A stretch of DNA of 64,000 bases from Pseudomonas sp. LS44 (GTDB lineage Bacteria; Pseudomonadota; Gammaproteobacteria; Pseudomonadales; Pseudomonadaceae), in contig NZ_CP102830.1 in NCBI RefSeq assembly GCF_024730785.1, forward strand, positions 4,192,001 through 4,256,000, given 5' to 3'. The notes below the pieces were generated by a model, which made no database searches, was not told where the DNA came from, and worked only from the letters and a program-made list of their open reading frames with translations. Shown here in pieces: positions 39,427 through 47,515 of the stretch; position 1 is the first letter of the stretch, and every line of letters starts with the position of its first letter. The translations under genes and the position numbers were made by a program.

Positions 39427-39903
39427 TCAGCCTCGTAGCCGCGGCTTGAGCCGCACATAAAGAGTCTTGTGCACGCGCGCCACCAGCGTGCCGGCGCGGT
39501 CGCGCACTTCCACGTGCAGATTCGGCAAGTACTTGTCGCCGTCGGCGGTCTGCGTGCGAATCGTGCTCAGCAGTGCGTCGTCGATGCGGAAGTCGGCATA
39601 CACCGCGCCCTTGCCGGGGCTGACAAAGTCGATGCTCGCCGCCTTGTCCCAGACGATGTAATCGCTGCCAAGATTCTCCATCAGCATGAGCATGAAGAAC
39701 GGGTCGGTCATGCTGTACAGCGATCCGCCGAACTGAGTACCGACGTAGTTGCGATTGAACAGGCCCAGGCCCATGCGCACTCGGATAGAGCGGAAGTCCG
39801 CGCTGATCTTGCGCACCCGCACACCAGCACCGATATAGGGCGGGTAGAAATTCAACGCCCAGCGCAACAGACGGGCCTTGCGAGCGATTCGACGCGAATC
39901 CAT
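39427..39903 (-). CDS. DUF4442 hotdog-fold protein
   Basis: A 158-residue protein of the DUF4442 hotdog family, predicted thioesterase-like. Visible family parts are LNFYPPYIGAGVRVRKIS near residue 17, GLGLFNRNYVGTQFGGSLYS near residue 45 and DKAASIDFVSPGKGAVYADF near residue 86. Substrate unknown. It sits between ubiH (nine bases) and the UbiI-like gene (one base), all on the minus strand, so it is in the same operon. PAO1 has the same gene here (PA5222) as I recall. Confidence 0.88.
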   Translation of the reverse strand: MDSRRIARKARLLRWALNFYPPYIGAGVRVRKISADFRSIRVRMGLGLFNRNYVGTQFGGSLYSMTDPFFMLMLMENLGSDYIVWDKAASIDFVSPGKGAVYADFRIDDALLSTIRTQTADGDKYLPNLHVEVRDRAGTLVARVHKTLYVRLKPRLRG

Positions 39904-39912
39904 GCGGTGTCC

Positions 39913-41100
39913 TTAACGGTGTAAACGAGTGCCCAGGCCCATGGCCTGCCGGGCAAACCAGCGCTTGGCTGGCGGCAGCAGATCGAGGCCGAGCAGGCCG
40001 AGGTTGCGGCCGGCCGCGATCAGTGGTGTGGCATTGGAAAACAGACGGGTCACGCGATCGGAAAAACCCACGGTGAGTTGCTGATCGAGACGCTGCCGCT
40101 GGCAGTAGCGCTGCAGCGTGGCGAAGTCGCCGAGCGGCGCCTGAGTTTCCAGCAGCGCTTCGGCCAGCGCCCAGGTATCGCGCAACGACAGATTGAAACC
40201 CTGCCCGGCGATCGGATGCAGGCTGTGCGCGGCATTGCCGAGCACCACCAGGTGTCGGCGGATCTGTTCCTGCGCCTCGACCAGCGCCAGCGGATAGAGA
40301 TGCCGTGCGCCGACCTGGCGCAAGGCGCCGAGGCGATAGCCAAACGCCGTCTGCAATTCCGCGAGAAAACTGCGCTCATCCAGCGCATGCAGACGCTTGG
40401 CGTCGGCATGCGCGCGACTCCAGACCAGCGCGCAGCGATTGTCCGCCAAGGGCAGCAGCGCCAGCGGACCATCGGCGGTGAAGCGTTCGAACGCCTGACC
40501 GCTGTGCGGCTGAGCCGGAGTGATATTGGCGATCAGCGCGCTCTGCGGATACGCGGTCTGATTGACGGTGATGCCCAGCTGTTCGCGCAACCCGGAGCGC
40601 CCGCCATCGGCGAGCACCGCCAGGCTGCAATCGAGGCTGCTGTCATCGTTGAGCAACAGCCGATAGCCGTCGTCGAGCGGCTGCATGCGCACCACTTCCG
40701 CCGGGCAGCGCCATTGCACCACCTGCTGATCCATGGCCTGCCACAGGCAGTGACCGAGCCAGGCGTTTTCCGCCACATAGCCCAGCGCCGGTACGCCTTC
40801 GTCCGCGGCGCGCAGGCGCGTGGCGCCGAAACGGCCACGGTCGGAGACGAGAATTTCGCGAATCGCTTCGGCCCGCTCGGCGATCTGTGGCCACACGCCG
40901 AGGCGCTCGAAGATCTGCCGGCTACCGAACGACAGTGCGGTGGAGCGCGCGTCGTAGCTCGGTTGATAGCCTTCGCCGGGGGCGAACGGCTCGATCAGCA
41001 CGATCCGCCAACCGCGGGCCTTGGCCTCGCCCTGCAAGGCCAGCGCCAGGCTGGCGCCGACCAGACCGCCGCCAATGATGGCCAGTTCGCAACGGGTCAT
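39913..41100 (-). CDS. ubiH: 2-octaprenyl-6-methoxyphenol hydroxylase UbiH
   Basis: FAD monooxygenase of ubiquinone synthesis (ring hydroxylation). The 395-residue product starts MTRCELAIIGGGLVGASLAL (FAD motif). It shows AVLADGGRSGLREQLG near residue 165 and VVLGNAAHSLHPIAGQGFNL near residue 287; the GNAAH variant of GDAAH is usual in UbiH. Length matches E. coli UbiH (392). Its ATG overlaps, as ATGA, the stop of a 33-codon fossil frame that looks like a copy of its own start. Next downstream is the DUF4442 gene. Confidence 0.95.
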   Translation of the reverse strand: MTRCELAIIGGGLVGASLALALQGEAKARGWRIVLIEPFAPGEGYQPSYDARSTALSFGSRQIFERLGVWPQIAERAEAIREILVSDRGRFGATRLRAADEGVPALGYVAENAWLGHCLWQAMDQQVVQWRCPAEVVRMQPLDDGYRLLLNDDSSLDCSLAVLADGGRSGLREQLGITVNQTAYPQSALIANITPAQPHSGQAFERFTADGPLALLPLADNRCALVWSRAHADAKRLHALDERSFLAELQTAFGYRLGALRQVGARHLYPLALVEAQEQIRRHLVVLGNAAHSLHPIAGQGFNLSLRDTWALAEALLETQAPLGDFATLQRYCQRQRLDQQLTVGFSDRVTRLFSNATPLIAAGRNLGLLGLDLLPPAKRWFARQAMGLGTRLHR

Positions 41101-41198
41101 TGCCTCGCGCCTCCCAAGCCCAGGGCCAGGCTGGCGCCGAGCCGAGCACCAATGGCCCCGCCCCCGCCGCCGATGATTGCCAGGTCGAAACGTGCCAT
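41097..41198 (-). pseudogene. 33-codon fossil duplicate of the ubiH start between pepP and ubiH
   Basis: The tiny frame opens MARFDLAIIGGGGGAIGARL and continues GASLALGLGGARQ before TGA. It matches the ubiH beginning MTRCELAIIGGG...GASLALAL in protein, and in DNA around GGCGCCAGCCTGGC. It carries an extra insertion of about 24 bases in the glycine loop. Its ATG shares the A of the pepP stop (TGATG) and its own stop overlaps the ubiH ATG (ATGA). It may serve only as a translational relay now. It could instead be a real micro-peptide, but the homology favours a duplication relic. Confidence 0.7.
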
Positions 41199-42532
41199 CA
41201 GGCCGCCTGAGTGCGGGCGGCGGCCATCAGCGCCTCGATCTCGGCGACGGTCTTGGGCACGCCGTTGGTCAGCACTTCGCAGCCGGTCTTGGTAACTACC
41301 ACATCGTCTTCGATGCGCACGCCGATCCCGCGCCATTTCTTGGCGACATTCTGGTTATCCGGAGCGATATAGATGCCCGGCTCGACGGTCATCGCCATGC
41401 CCGGCTCGAGCACGCGCCACTCGCCGCCGACCTTGTAGTCGCCGACATCGTGCACGTCCATGCCCAGCCAGTGGCCGGCGCGGTGCATATAGAACGGTTT
41501 GTAGGCTTCGCTGGCGATCAGCTCTTCCAGCTCGCCCTGCAGCAGGCCGAGCTCGATCAGCCCGGCAGTGATCACTCGTACCGTGGCCTCGTGGGCTTCG
41601 TTCCAATGTTTGCCCGGGGCGATCTGCTCGAAGGCGGCCATGTTGGCATCGAGCACCAGCTGGTAGATGGCCTTCTGCTCGGGGCTGAAGGTGCCGTTGG
41701 CCGGGAAGGTGCGGGTGATGTCGCTGGCGTAGCAGTCGATTTCGCAGCCGGCGTCGATCAATACCAGATCGCCATCCTTGAGCGGCGCATCGTTCTCGCG
41801 GTAATGCAGGATGCAGGCGTTACGCCCGGTCGCGACGATCGACCCGTAGGCCGGCATCTTCGCCCCACCCTTGCGGAACTCGTAGTCCAGCTCGGCTTCC
41901 AGGTGATATTCGCTGAGCCCGGCACGGCTCACCTGCATGGCGCGAATGTGCGCGCGCGCGGAAATTTCAGCCGCTTCGCGCATCACTTTCACTTCGGCCG
42001 CGCTCTTGTACAGGCGCATGTCGTGCAGCAGGTGGTCTAGGGCAACGAATTCGTTTGGCGGCTGCGCACCCTGGCGCGCCTTGGAGCGGATCACGTTGAC
42101 CCACTCCATCAAGTGCTGATCGAACTCCTGGTTGGTGCCAATCGCGTAGTAGACCCGCTCACGCCCTTCGATCAGGCCGGGCAGGATGTCGTCGATATCG
42201 CCGATCGGGAAGGCATCGTCGGCACCGTAGGTCTTGATCGCCCCGTCCTGACCGGCACGCAGACCGTCCCACAGCTCGCGCTCGGGATCGCGTTCACGGC
42301 AGAACAGCAGATATTCGCCATGCGCACGACCGGGAATCAGCACCAGCACCGCGTCCGGCTCGGGAAAGCCGCTGAGGTACTGGAAATCGCTGTCCTGACG
42401 GTACACATGCTCGACATCGCGATTGCGGATGTACACCGGCGCAGCCGGTAGGATGGCGATGCTGTTGGGTTCCATCTGGGCCATCAGCGCCTTGCGCCTA
42501 CGGGCGTATTCCGCCTTGGGGATGCTGGTCAT
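41198..42532 (-). CDS. pepP: Xaa-Pro aminopeptidase P
   Basis: Manganese aminopeptidase that removes the N-terminal residue before proline. The 444-residue product starts MTSIPKAEYARRRKAL; 21 upstream residues in frame are rejected. N-terminal domain to about 175; pita-bread catalytic domain after. Metal ligands are visible: VLIDAGCEIDCYASDITRTF (two Asp) near residue 255, HRAGHWLGMDVHDVG (His) near residue 355, and the glutamates in TVEPGIYI near residue 385 and VRIEDDVVVT near residue 410. It is followed directly by the ubiH fossil and ubiH, and preceded by ygfB at 17 bases. The order ygfB-pepP-ubiH-ubiI is conserved in gammaproteobacteria. Confidence 0.97.
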   Translation of the reverse strand: MTSIPKAEYARRRKALMAQMEPNSIAILPAAPVYIRNRDVEHVYRQDSDFQYLSGFPEPDAVLVLIPGRAHGEYLLFCRERDPERELWDGLRAGQDGAIKTYGADDAFPIGDIDDILPGLIEGRERVYYAIGTNQEFDQHLMEWVNVIRSKARQGAQPPNEFVALDHLLHDMRLYKSAAEVKVMREAAEISARAHIRAMQVSRAGLSEYHLEAELDYEFRKGGAKMPAYGSIVATGRNACILHYRENDAPLKDGDLVLIDAGCEIDCYASDITRTFPANGTFSPEQKAIYQLVLDANMAAFEQIAPGKHWNEAHEATVRVITAGLIELGLLQGELEELIASEAYKPFYMHRAGHWLGMDVHDVGDYKVGGEWRVLEPGMAMTVEPGIYIAPDNQNVAKKWRGIGVRIEDDVVVTKTGCEVLTNGVPKTVAEIEALMAAARTQAA

Positions 42533-42549
42533 GGGCAGGGCTACTTCAC

Positions 42550-43098
42550 TCAGTGCAGGGAAGGTTTCGGCGCGGCGGCCAGTGGCTTGGCACACTCGGT
42601 ATATAGCAGCAACGGCGCGACCCGGAGGTATTCCATGACTTCCATATAGTCGCTTTCGCCGTCTTCGGACTCTTCCAGGGCGCTCTGCACCTGGGCGATG
42701 GCAGCCAGATCCTGGAGCACTTCCATGGCTTCACTGCTCAACGCGGTGTCCCGCGCGGTCAATCCGAAACCGCCGAGAAAGCCTTGGCACCATTGGCCCA
42801 ACGCGGTCGCCCGCTCCGGCAGCGGCGCATCGTCGCCGGGCAGCAGCAGGATGATGGTCATGTCCTCGCCGGTCAGCTCGCCCTTGACCATTTCCTGCAG
42901 GCCGATCAGCGCCTGGCGCACGTTGTCCTGTGGGTCGCTGCCAAACAGCTCGGCGGCGTCCGCCAGCCAGGCATCAATATCGAAGCCGGCGCCGGCGCAG
43001 CTGCGCCCGAGCAACAGACCGTGCAGCTCGGCCGGGGAAACGGGGTTGCCGCTGCTGGCGAGCAGGGCGGCGAAAGCACTATAAGGGGAATTTTGCAT
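42550..43098 (-). CDS. YgfB/UPF0149 family protein
   Basis: A 182-residue acidic cytoplasmic protein of the YgfB (UPF0149) family. In P. aeruginosa YgfB influences ampDh3 expression and beta-lactam resistance. Typical features are [16 protein letters not shown] near residue 20, [10 protein letters not shown] near residue 103 and [16 protein letters not shown] near residue 152, where the cysteine/glycine hinge and EY.R segment recur in the family. It is first in the operon leading to pepP and ubiH, divergent from the TIGR02449-zapA pair across 163 bases. Confidence 0.93.
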   Translation of the reverse strand: MQNSPYSAFAALLASSGNPVSPAELHGLLLGRSCAGAGFDIDAWLADAAELFGSDPQDNVRQALIGLQEMVKGELTGEDMTIILLLPGDDAPLPERATALGQWCQGFLGGFGLTARDTALSSEAMEVLQDLAAIAQVQSALEESEDGESDYMEVMEYLRVAPLLLYTECAKPLAAAPKPSLH

Positions 43099-43199
43099 GG
43101 GTATGGTCAGCTAGGCGCAACAGGGCGCAATGACTAGAATGGAGGCCTTGTATCCTAGCACCCGCAAGCGCGCCAAGACCATCGAACGGCCCGCCGGGT

Positions 43200-43228
43200 T
43201 TGCCCCATGCACGCCGCGCTCCTATATA
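43200..43228 (+). promoter_or_regulatory. Candidate sigma-70 promoter for TIGR02449-zapA
   Basis: TTGCCC (43200-43205) is followed 17 bases later by TATATA (43223-43228), 34 bases before the first gene. Spacing is right and each box matches four of six consensus bases. The prediction is by eye only. Confidence 0.35.
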
Positions 43229-43261
43229 GTGGCGTTGATCCCCAGCCCCTTGTGAGAGCCT

Positions 43262-43471
43262 ATGGAAGACGCCGATCTGCGTGCGCTGACCGCCAAGTTG
43301 GACCTCCTGATCCGCCGCATCGAGCAACTCAAGGTCGACAACCAGCTCTTGCGAGCCGGTGAACAGGCCTGGCGCGAAGAACGCGCTCATCTGATTGAAA
43401 AGAACGAAATGGCCCGACTCAAGGTCGAATCGATGATTTCGCGCCTGAAAGCCTTGGAGCAGGACTCATGA
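43262..43471 (+). CDS. TIGR02449 small coiled-coil protein
   Basis: A 69-residue protein that is almost entirely a charged coiled coil (LRALTAKLDLLIRRIEQLKVD, then WREERAHLIEKNEMARLKVES). It matches the TIGR02449 family found next to zapA in many gammaproteobacteria; a ZapB-like partner role in division is inference. Its stop overlaps the zapA ATG (ATGA), so both are made together. There is no signal or membrane segment. Confidence 0.88.
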   Translation: MEDADLRALTAKLDLLIRRIEQLKVDNQLLRAGEQAWREERAHLIEKNEMARLKVESMISRLKALEQDS

Positions 43472-43782
43472 CCCAGTCGAATACCGTAAGCGTCCAGATT
43501 CTGGACAAAGAATATTGCATCGCCTGCCCTCCGGACGATCGCGCCAATCTGGAAAGCGCCGCGCGCTACTTGGACGGCAAAATGCGTGAGATCCGCATGA
43601 GCGGCAAAGTGATTGGCGCCGACCGGGTCGCGGTGATGGCTGCCCTGAATATCACCCACGACCTGCTGCACAAACAGCAGAACCTCGACCAACAGGCTAG
43701 CTCGAGCCGCGAGCAGGTCCGCACCCTGCTCGACCGCGTCGATCACGCCCTGGCCACCGATCAGGATGGCGGGCGAGACTGA
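43468..43782 (+). CDS. zapA: Cell division protein ZapA
   Basis: Cytoplasmic FtsZ-associated protein that bundles protofilaments at the Z-ring. The 104-residue product has the N-terminal ZapA fold (VSVQILDKEYCIACPPDDRANLE begins near residue 6), the helix LDGKMREIRMSGKVIGADRVAVMAALNI near residue 34, and a C-terminal coiled coil. Length fits. Translation is coupled to the TIGR02449 gene by ATGA. It is followed by the 6S RNA gene, the usual neighbour. Confidence 0.95.
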   Translation: MTQSNTVSVQILDKEYCIACPPDDRANLESAARYLDGKMREIRMSGKVIGADRVAVMAALNITHDLLHKQQNLDQQASSSREQVRTLLDRVDHALATDQDGGRD

Positions 43783-43809
43783 TTGCCGTGCGACGGATTG
43801 GGGTATACT
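43783..43809 (+). promoter_or_regulatory. Promoter of the 6S RNA gene
   Basis: TATACT (43804-43809) lies six bases before the estimated RNA start, with TTGCCG (43783-43788) upstream at a 15-base spacing. The -10 is convincing, the -35 less so. Confidence 0.55.
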
Positions 43810-43814
43810 TCCCG

Positions 43815-43995
43815 CCACTCCCTGGGGTGTGCGCCAGTTGGGGATGTCCCTGAGCCGATACGCACAAACCCGGGGGTTGCAAGTCGGGGCAGGTGTGCAT
43901 GTCCGCCTGACGGAAAGCCTTAACGCCTCCTGCAACCTCCACCTTGAACTTTCGGGTTCAAGGGCTAAACCGACAGCGGCACGTCGGGGGGTCTT
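43815..43995 (+). ncRNA. ssrS: 6S RNA
   Basis: About 180-base RNA that mimics an open promoter and binds sigma-70 RNA polymerase in stationary phase. Landmarks align with E. coli 6S: CCCTGGGGTGT at the 5' closing stem, GTCCCTGAGCCGATA, GGAAAGCCTTAACG in the middle, ACCTTGAACTTTCGGGTTCA near the 3' side, and GCGGCACGTCGGGG closing. Its place between zapA and ygfA is the conserved gammaproteobacterial position; cotranscription with ygfA is known elsewhere. End points are estimates of plus or minus ten bases. Confidence 0.9.
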
Positions 43996-44046
43996 TCTCC
44001 TACAACTTGCGCCGTTCGGCGCGAGTTCAAACCGTAAACGTCACCC

Positions 44047-44658
44047 ATGACCATGATCGACGCCTGCGCGCTCTCACGCCCGCAGTTGCGCCGCTTGCTG
44101 CGCCAGGCGCGGCGTGCGCTCAGCGCCCATGAGCAGCGCTGCGCCGCCCGTAAGCTCTATCGCCAACTCGCTCAGCACCCGCGGTTTCGCCGCGCCCGGC
44201 ATATCGCCCTGTACTTGCCCAATGATGGCGAGATCGACCCACGCCCCCTGTTGCGCGCCGCCCAACGACGCGGCAAACACACTTACCTACCGGCTCTCAA
44301 TCCGTGGCCGGCGACGCGTATGGTGTTTCAGCGCGTACTGCCACACGAAGGCCTGCGGGCCAATCGTTTTGGCATACTTGAGCCCCGCTTCGCGCCCCAG
44401 CGCCAACGCAAGGTCTGGACTCTGGATCTGCTGCTGCTGCCGTTGGTCGGTTTCGATGATCAGGGTGGTCGTCTGGGCATGGGCGGCGGATTCTACGACC
44501 GCAGCCTGGCCTATCGCAGCATGCGCAAAAATTGGCACAAGCCGACGCTACTGGGACTGGCCCATGAATGTCAGAAGGTCGAGAAGCTGGCGCTGGCCAG
44601 TTGGGATGTGCCCTTGCAGGCGACGGTGACGGATGAGGCGTGGTACGGACGGCAGTAA
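44047..44658 (+). CDS. ygfA: 5-formyltetrahydrofolate cyclo-ligase
   Basis: Converts 5-formyl-THF to 5,10-methenyl-THF with ATP, returning folate to one-carbon metabolism. The 203-residue product starts MTMIDACALSRPQLRRLLRQ. It has the N-terminal basic region, ALYLPNDGEIDPRPLL near residue 53, and the signature GFDDQGGRLGMGGGFYDRSL near residue 138. Length is usual (about 180-200). It directly follows 6S RNA and is probably read from the same transcript. The link to folate ties it functionally to gcvTHP elsewhere in the window. Confidence 0.96.
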   Translation: MTMIDACALSRPQLRRLLRQARRALSAHEQRCAARKLYRQLAQHPRFRRARHIALYLPNDGEIDPRPLLRAAQRRGKHTYLPALNPWPATRMVFQRVLPHEGLRANRFGILEPRFAPQRQRKVWTLDLLLLPLVGFDDQGGRLGMGGGFYDRSLAYRSMRKNWHKPTLLGLAHECQKVEKLALASWDVPLQATVTDEAWYGRQ

Positions 44659-44696
44659 ATGGTGCACCGCTTCCATGCGGCGCTGGCCTGTCCAGC

Positions 44697-44828
44697 TTAA
44701 GGTTGTTGCTTAAGCTCGATCGGCGCTTCGTTCTGGCGGTCCCATAAGCTCTGGGTGTAACCCGTGGTAACCATGCCCAGGCTGAATAGAATTACTAAAA
44801 CCCACAGCAAATCTGGTTTACGTTTCAT
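44697..44828 (-). CDS. 43-residue single-pass membrane protein
   Basis: A very short gene on the strand opposite to ygfA. The product begins MKRKPDLLWVLVILFSLGMV, a positively charged start plus one hydrophobic helix (about residues 7-25), then TTGYTQSLWDRQNEAPIEL. The pattern (KRK, one helix, polar tail) is that of a small inner-membrane protein. I recall similar small proteins in Pseudomonas, but the function is unknown. GGGAGG lies about eight bases before the start. It is convergent with ygfA, 38 bases away. Confidence 0.75.
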   Translation of the reverse strand: MKRKPDLLWVLVILFSLGMVTTGYTQSLWDRQNEAPIELKQQP

Positions 44829-45010
44829 GTATTGCCTCCCCCTTCAAGGCAATCTCGTGCTGACCGGCGACGGTTATTGTTATTGGGCCGAACGGCAGCT
44901 TCAGCTAGCGCGGCATTCTCCGGTAAGGTGAAACTTCATGCAATTTCTGACACCAGCCGGCTGTCGACAAATTGCCGCCAACTGCTGACCGGCATCGTGG
45001 AGCAATATTC

Positions 45011-45460
45011 ATGCCCTATTGGCTCATGAAATCGGAACCCGACGAACTGTCCATTCACGATCTTAACCGTCTCGGTCAGGCGCGCTGGGATGGGGTGCGC
45101 AATTATCAAGCGCGCAACTTCTTGCGCAGCATGCAACCAGGCGATTTGTTTTTCTTTTATCACTCCAGCTGTGCGCAACCGGGCATTGCCGGGATTGGCC
45201 GGATCGCCAACGCCGCCTACCCCGATCCCACCGCGCTCGACCCCGACAGTGCATATTTCGACAGCAAGGCGAGTACCGATAAAAATCCTTGGAGCGCGGT
45301 GGATGTCGAGTTTGTCGAGGCCTTTGCCGCGGTACTCACCCTGCCCCGTTTAAAGGCGGATAGCGCGTTAAGCGAGCTGCCCTTGGTGCAACGCGGCAGC
45401 CGCCTGTCGGTGATGCCAGTCAGCGAACAGCACTGGGCGGCGATACTAGTGCTGCGATAA
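45011..45460 (+). CDS. EVE domain-containing protein
   Basis: A 149-residue protein made of one EVE domain (PUA-like fold), related to human THYN1 and predicted to bind modified bases in nucleic acids. The family start MPYWLMKSEPDELSI is clear, followed by WDGVRNYQARNFLRSMQPGD near residue 29 and FFYHSSC with GIAGIGRIA near residue 50. The inner ATG is chosen because the EVE fold begins there. It is transcribed alone or with the downstream diguanylate cyclase (51 bases). Confidence 0.93.
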   Translation: MPYWLMKSEPDELSIHDLNRLGQARWDGVRNYQARNFLRSMQPGDLFFFYHSSCAQPGIAGIGRIANAAYPDPTALDPDSAYFDSKASTDKNPWSAVDVEFVEAFAAVLTLPRLKADSALSELPLVQRGSRLSVMPVSEQHWAAILVLR

Positions 45461-45511
45461 ACTTGCATGGCCAGTTGCCATCACACTTTTAGGTCGTTGT
45501 CGGGAGCGTCA

Positions 45512-47368
45512 ATGTCGTCCGTTCGTTCCGTCTGGCCGGCTCGCGCCGCACTAGCGGTATTGCTGATTCTGCTCTGCGCCACCAGCGTATCGATCTGGCT
45601 ACAGCTGGAACGTAGCCAGGCCCAGCGAATTAGCGAGCGCGTCGCCTATCAGGCTGGCAGCCTGGCCCAGCAACTGGACAACAGCCTGGCCGGGCAACTG
45701 CAACAGCTGAGTCTGCTCGCTGCGCTGTGGAGCCAGCACGGCCGCCTGCCACGTGACGAGTGGGAACGCTACGTGCGCTTCTCGCTGCAGAATTTCCATG
45801 GCTACCAGGCGATCCAGTGGCTCGACGCCGATCTGCGCATGCAGTGGATATTGCCGCAGGCCGGCAACGAGGCCGCGGCCAACTTCCAGCTCGGCCCGGA
45901 GCATCCCAATTACCCGCTGGCGATGGAAGCCAAGACCACTGGCCTGCCCCGCTTTTCCGACAGCTTTGCGCTGCTCCAGGGTGGGCGTGGACTGATCGTC
46001 TACACCCCGCTGTATCTGCACCGCACCAATCAGCCGGCGCAGTTCGACGGTTTCCTGCAGGGCGTGTTCCGTGTCGAAGGACTGATGGACGAGTTGCTCG
46101 ATCGCCTCGACAGCCACGCCTTCAATGTCCGCCTGCTGGAAAATGGCCGACCGATCTACAGCCGCGAGGTGAGCACCTGGCTGCCCCAGCAGCAGCAACA
46201 AGAGCCACTGCATCTGCTGAACAATCAGCACTTCGCCCTGCAGCTCAGCCCCAGCGAGAAGCTCCTCGATGAGCTCAGCTCGCCGCTCCCCAGGTTGGTG
46301 CTTGGCGCCAGTCTGGCGATCAGCATGCTGTTGGTCGCTGCGCTGGCCCTGGCCCTGGAAAACTCCCGGCGAACGGCCGCCGTGCAACAGAGCAATCGGC
46401 GCCTGAACGAGGAAATTCGCCAGCGCGAGACCATCGAACAGACTCTCCGCGACAGCCGCGAACGCCTGCAATTGGTGGTCGACCTCACCGATTCCAGCCG
46501 CGACGGCCTGTTCATCATCAATCCGCACAACCGCGACATCCTGCATATGAACCAGGCCGCCTATGCCAGCCTGGGTTACAGCGCAGCGGAATTCGCGCAA
46601 CTGCTGAAAGATGATCCGGAACAGCTGCTGCCCGGCTTCAATGCCCTGCTCGAGCAATCGCGGGCAACCCCCCCGGATGACCAACAAGGCCCACTATTCC
46701 AGCACCAAATGCGCCGCAGCGACGGCAGCATGCAAGCTGCGGAAATCAGCGCGCAGTGGGTGGAAGTGAATGGCCATGCCTATCTGATCGGCGTCTCGCG
46801 CGATAACAGCGAACGCCTGCAACTCGAAGCCCGCCTGCAGCGCCTGTCCCAGCAGGACGGCCTGACCGGGCTATACAACCGGCGCTTCTTCGACCGCCAG
46901 CTGCACAGCGAATGGCGCCGCCTGCGCCGGGTCGGGGCGCCACTGACCTTGCTGATGCTGGATATCGACCACTTCAAAGCCTACAACGATGCGCTCGGCC
47001 ATCTCGCCGGCGATGACGCGCTGCGCCGAGTCAGCGCCGTGTTGCAGAGCTGCATGCAGCGCGAAGGCGATGCGGCGTGCCGCTATGGCGGGGAAGAGTT
47101 CACCCTGATCCTCATCGATACCGATCAGCAGGGCGCCGAACACATTGCTCAGCGCGTTCACGAGCTGATCGCCGAATTGCAGCTGCCGCATCCGGGCAGT
47201 CCCTTGGGCCGCTTGAGCATCAGCATCGGTCTGGCCACCTCGGAACCGACCAGCGATCAGGACCCCGAAGAGCTGGTCCAGCACAGCGACGAAGCGCTCT
47301 ATCAAGCCAAGCACGCGGGCCGCAACCGCACGTGCGTGTGGCGCACCACGGATGCGCCAGACGACTAG
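45512..47368 (+). CDS. Membrane-bound PAS-GGDEF diguanylate cyclase with periplasmic sensor
   Basis: A 618-residue inner-membrane diguanylate cyclase making c-di-GMP from GTP. Two membrane segments (about 12-32 and 258-282) enclose a periplasmic CHASE-like sensor region (FHGYQAIQWLDADLRMQW near residue 95). A coiled linker is followed by a PAS domain (about 320-440) and the GGDEF domain (about 450-612), with catalytic GGEEF, intact, preceded by an REGD inhibitory site five residues earlier. Start ATG 45512 follows GGGAG. The stop TAG coincides with the first bases of a family E element. Ligand unknown. Confidence 0.92.
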   Translation: MSSVRSVWPARAALAVLLILLCATSVSIWLQLERSQAQRISERVAYQAGSLAQQLDNSLAGQLQQLSLLAALWSQHGRLPRDEWERYVRFSLQNFHGYQAIQWLDADLRMQWILPQAGNEAAANFQLGPEHPNYPLAMEAKTTGLPRFSDSFALLQGGRGLIVYTPLYLHRTNQPAQFDGFLQGVFRVEGLMDELLDRLDSHAFNVRLLENGRPIYSREVSTWLPQQQQQEPLHLLNNQHFALQLSPSEKLLDELSSPLPRLVLGASLAISMLLVAALALALENSRRTAAVQQSNRRLNEEIRQRETIEQTLRDSRERLQLVVDLTDSSRDGLFIINPHNRDILHMNQAAYASLGYSAAEFAQLLKDDPEQLLPGFNALLEQSRATPPDDQQGPLFQHQMRRSDGSMQAAEISAQWVEVNGHAYLIGVSRDNSERLQLEARLQRLSQQDGLTGLYNRRFFDRQLHSEWRRLRRVGAPLTLLMLDIDHFKAYNDALGHLAGDDALRRVSAVLQSCMQREGDAACRYGGEEFTLILIDTDQQGAEHIAQRVHELIAELQLPHPGSPLGRLSISIGLATSEPTSDQDPEELVQHSDEALYQAKHAGRNRTCVWRTTDAPDD

Positions 47369-47511
47369 CAGGTCGTTGAAAAACTACTGCGCTCGGCTAT
47401 ACCGCGTTGAAATCAGGCTCAAAATGCTCATTTACCACTCGTAAACTGCGCTTTTTCGCCTGATTTCGCCTTGCCTAGCCTTCGCTCGCTACGTTTTTCA
47501 ACGGCCTGCTA
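47366..47511. repeat. MITE-like element (family E, copy 2)
   Basis: Left end TAGCAGGTCGTTGAAAAA and right end TTTTTCAACGGCCTGCTA are near-perfect inverted repeats. The core has CAAAATGCTCATTTACC and GTAAACTGCGCTTTTTCG, shared with 10076-10237 (reverse) and 33023-33245. The left TAG is the stop of the diguanylate cyclase. Confidence 0.88.
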
Positions 47512-47515
47512 AGCG

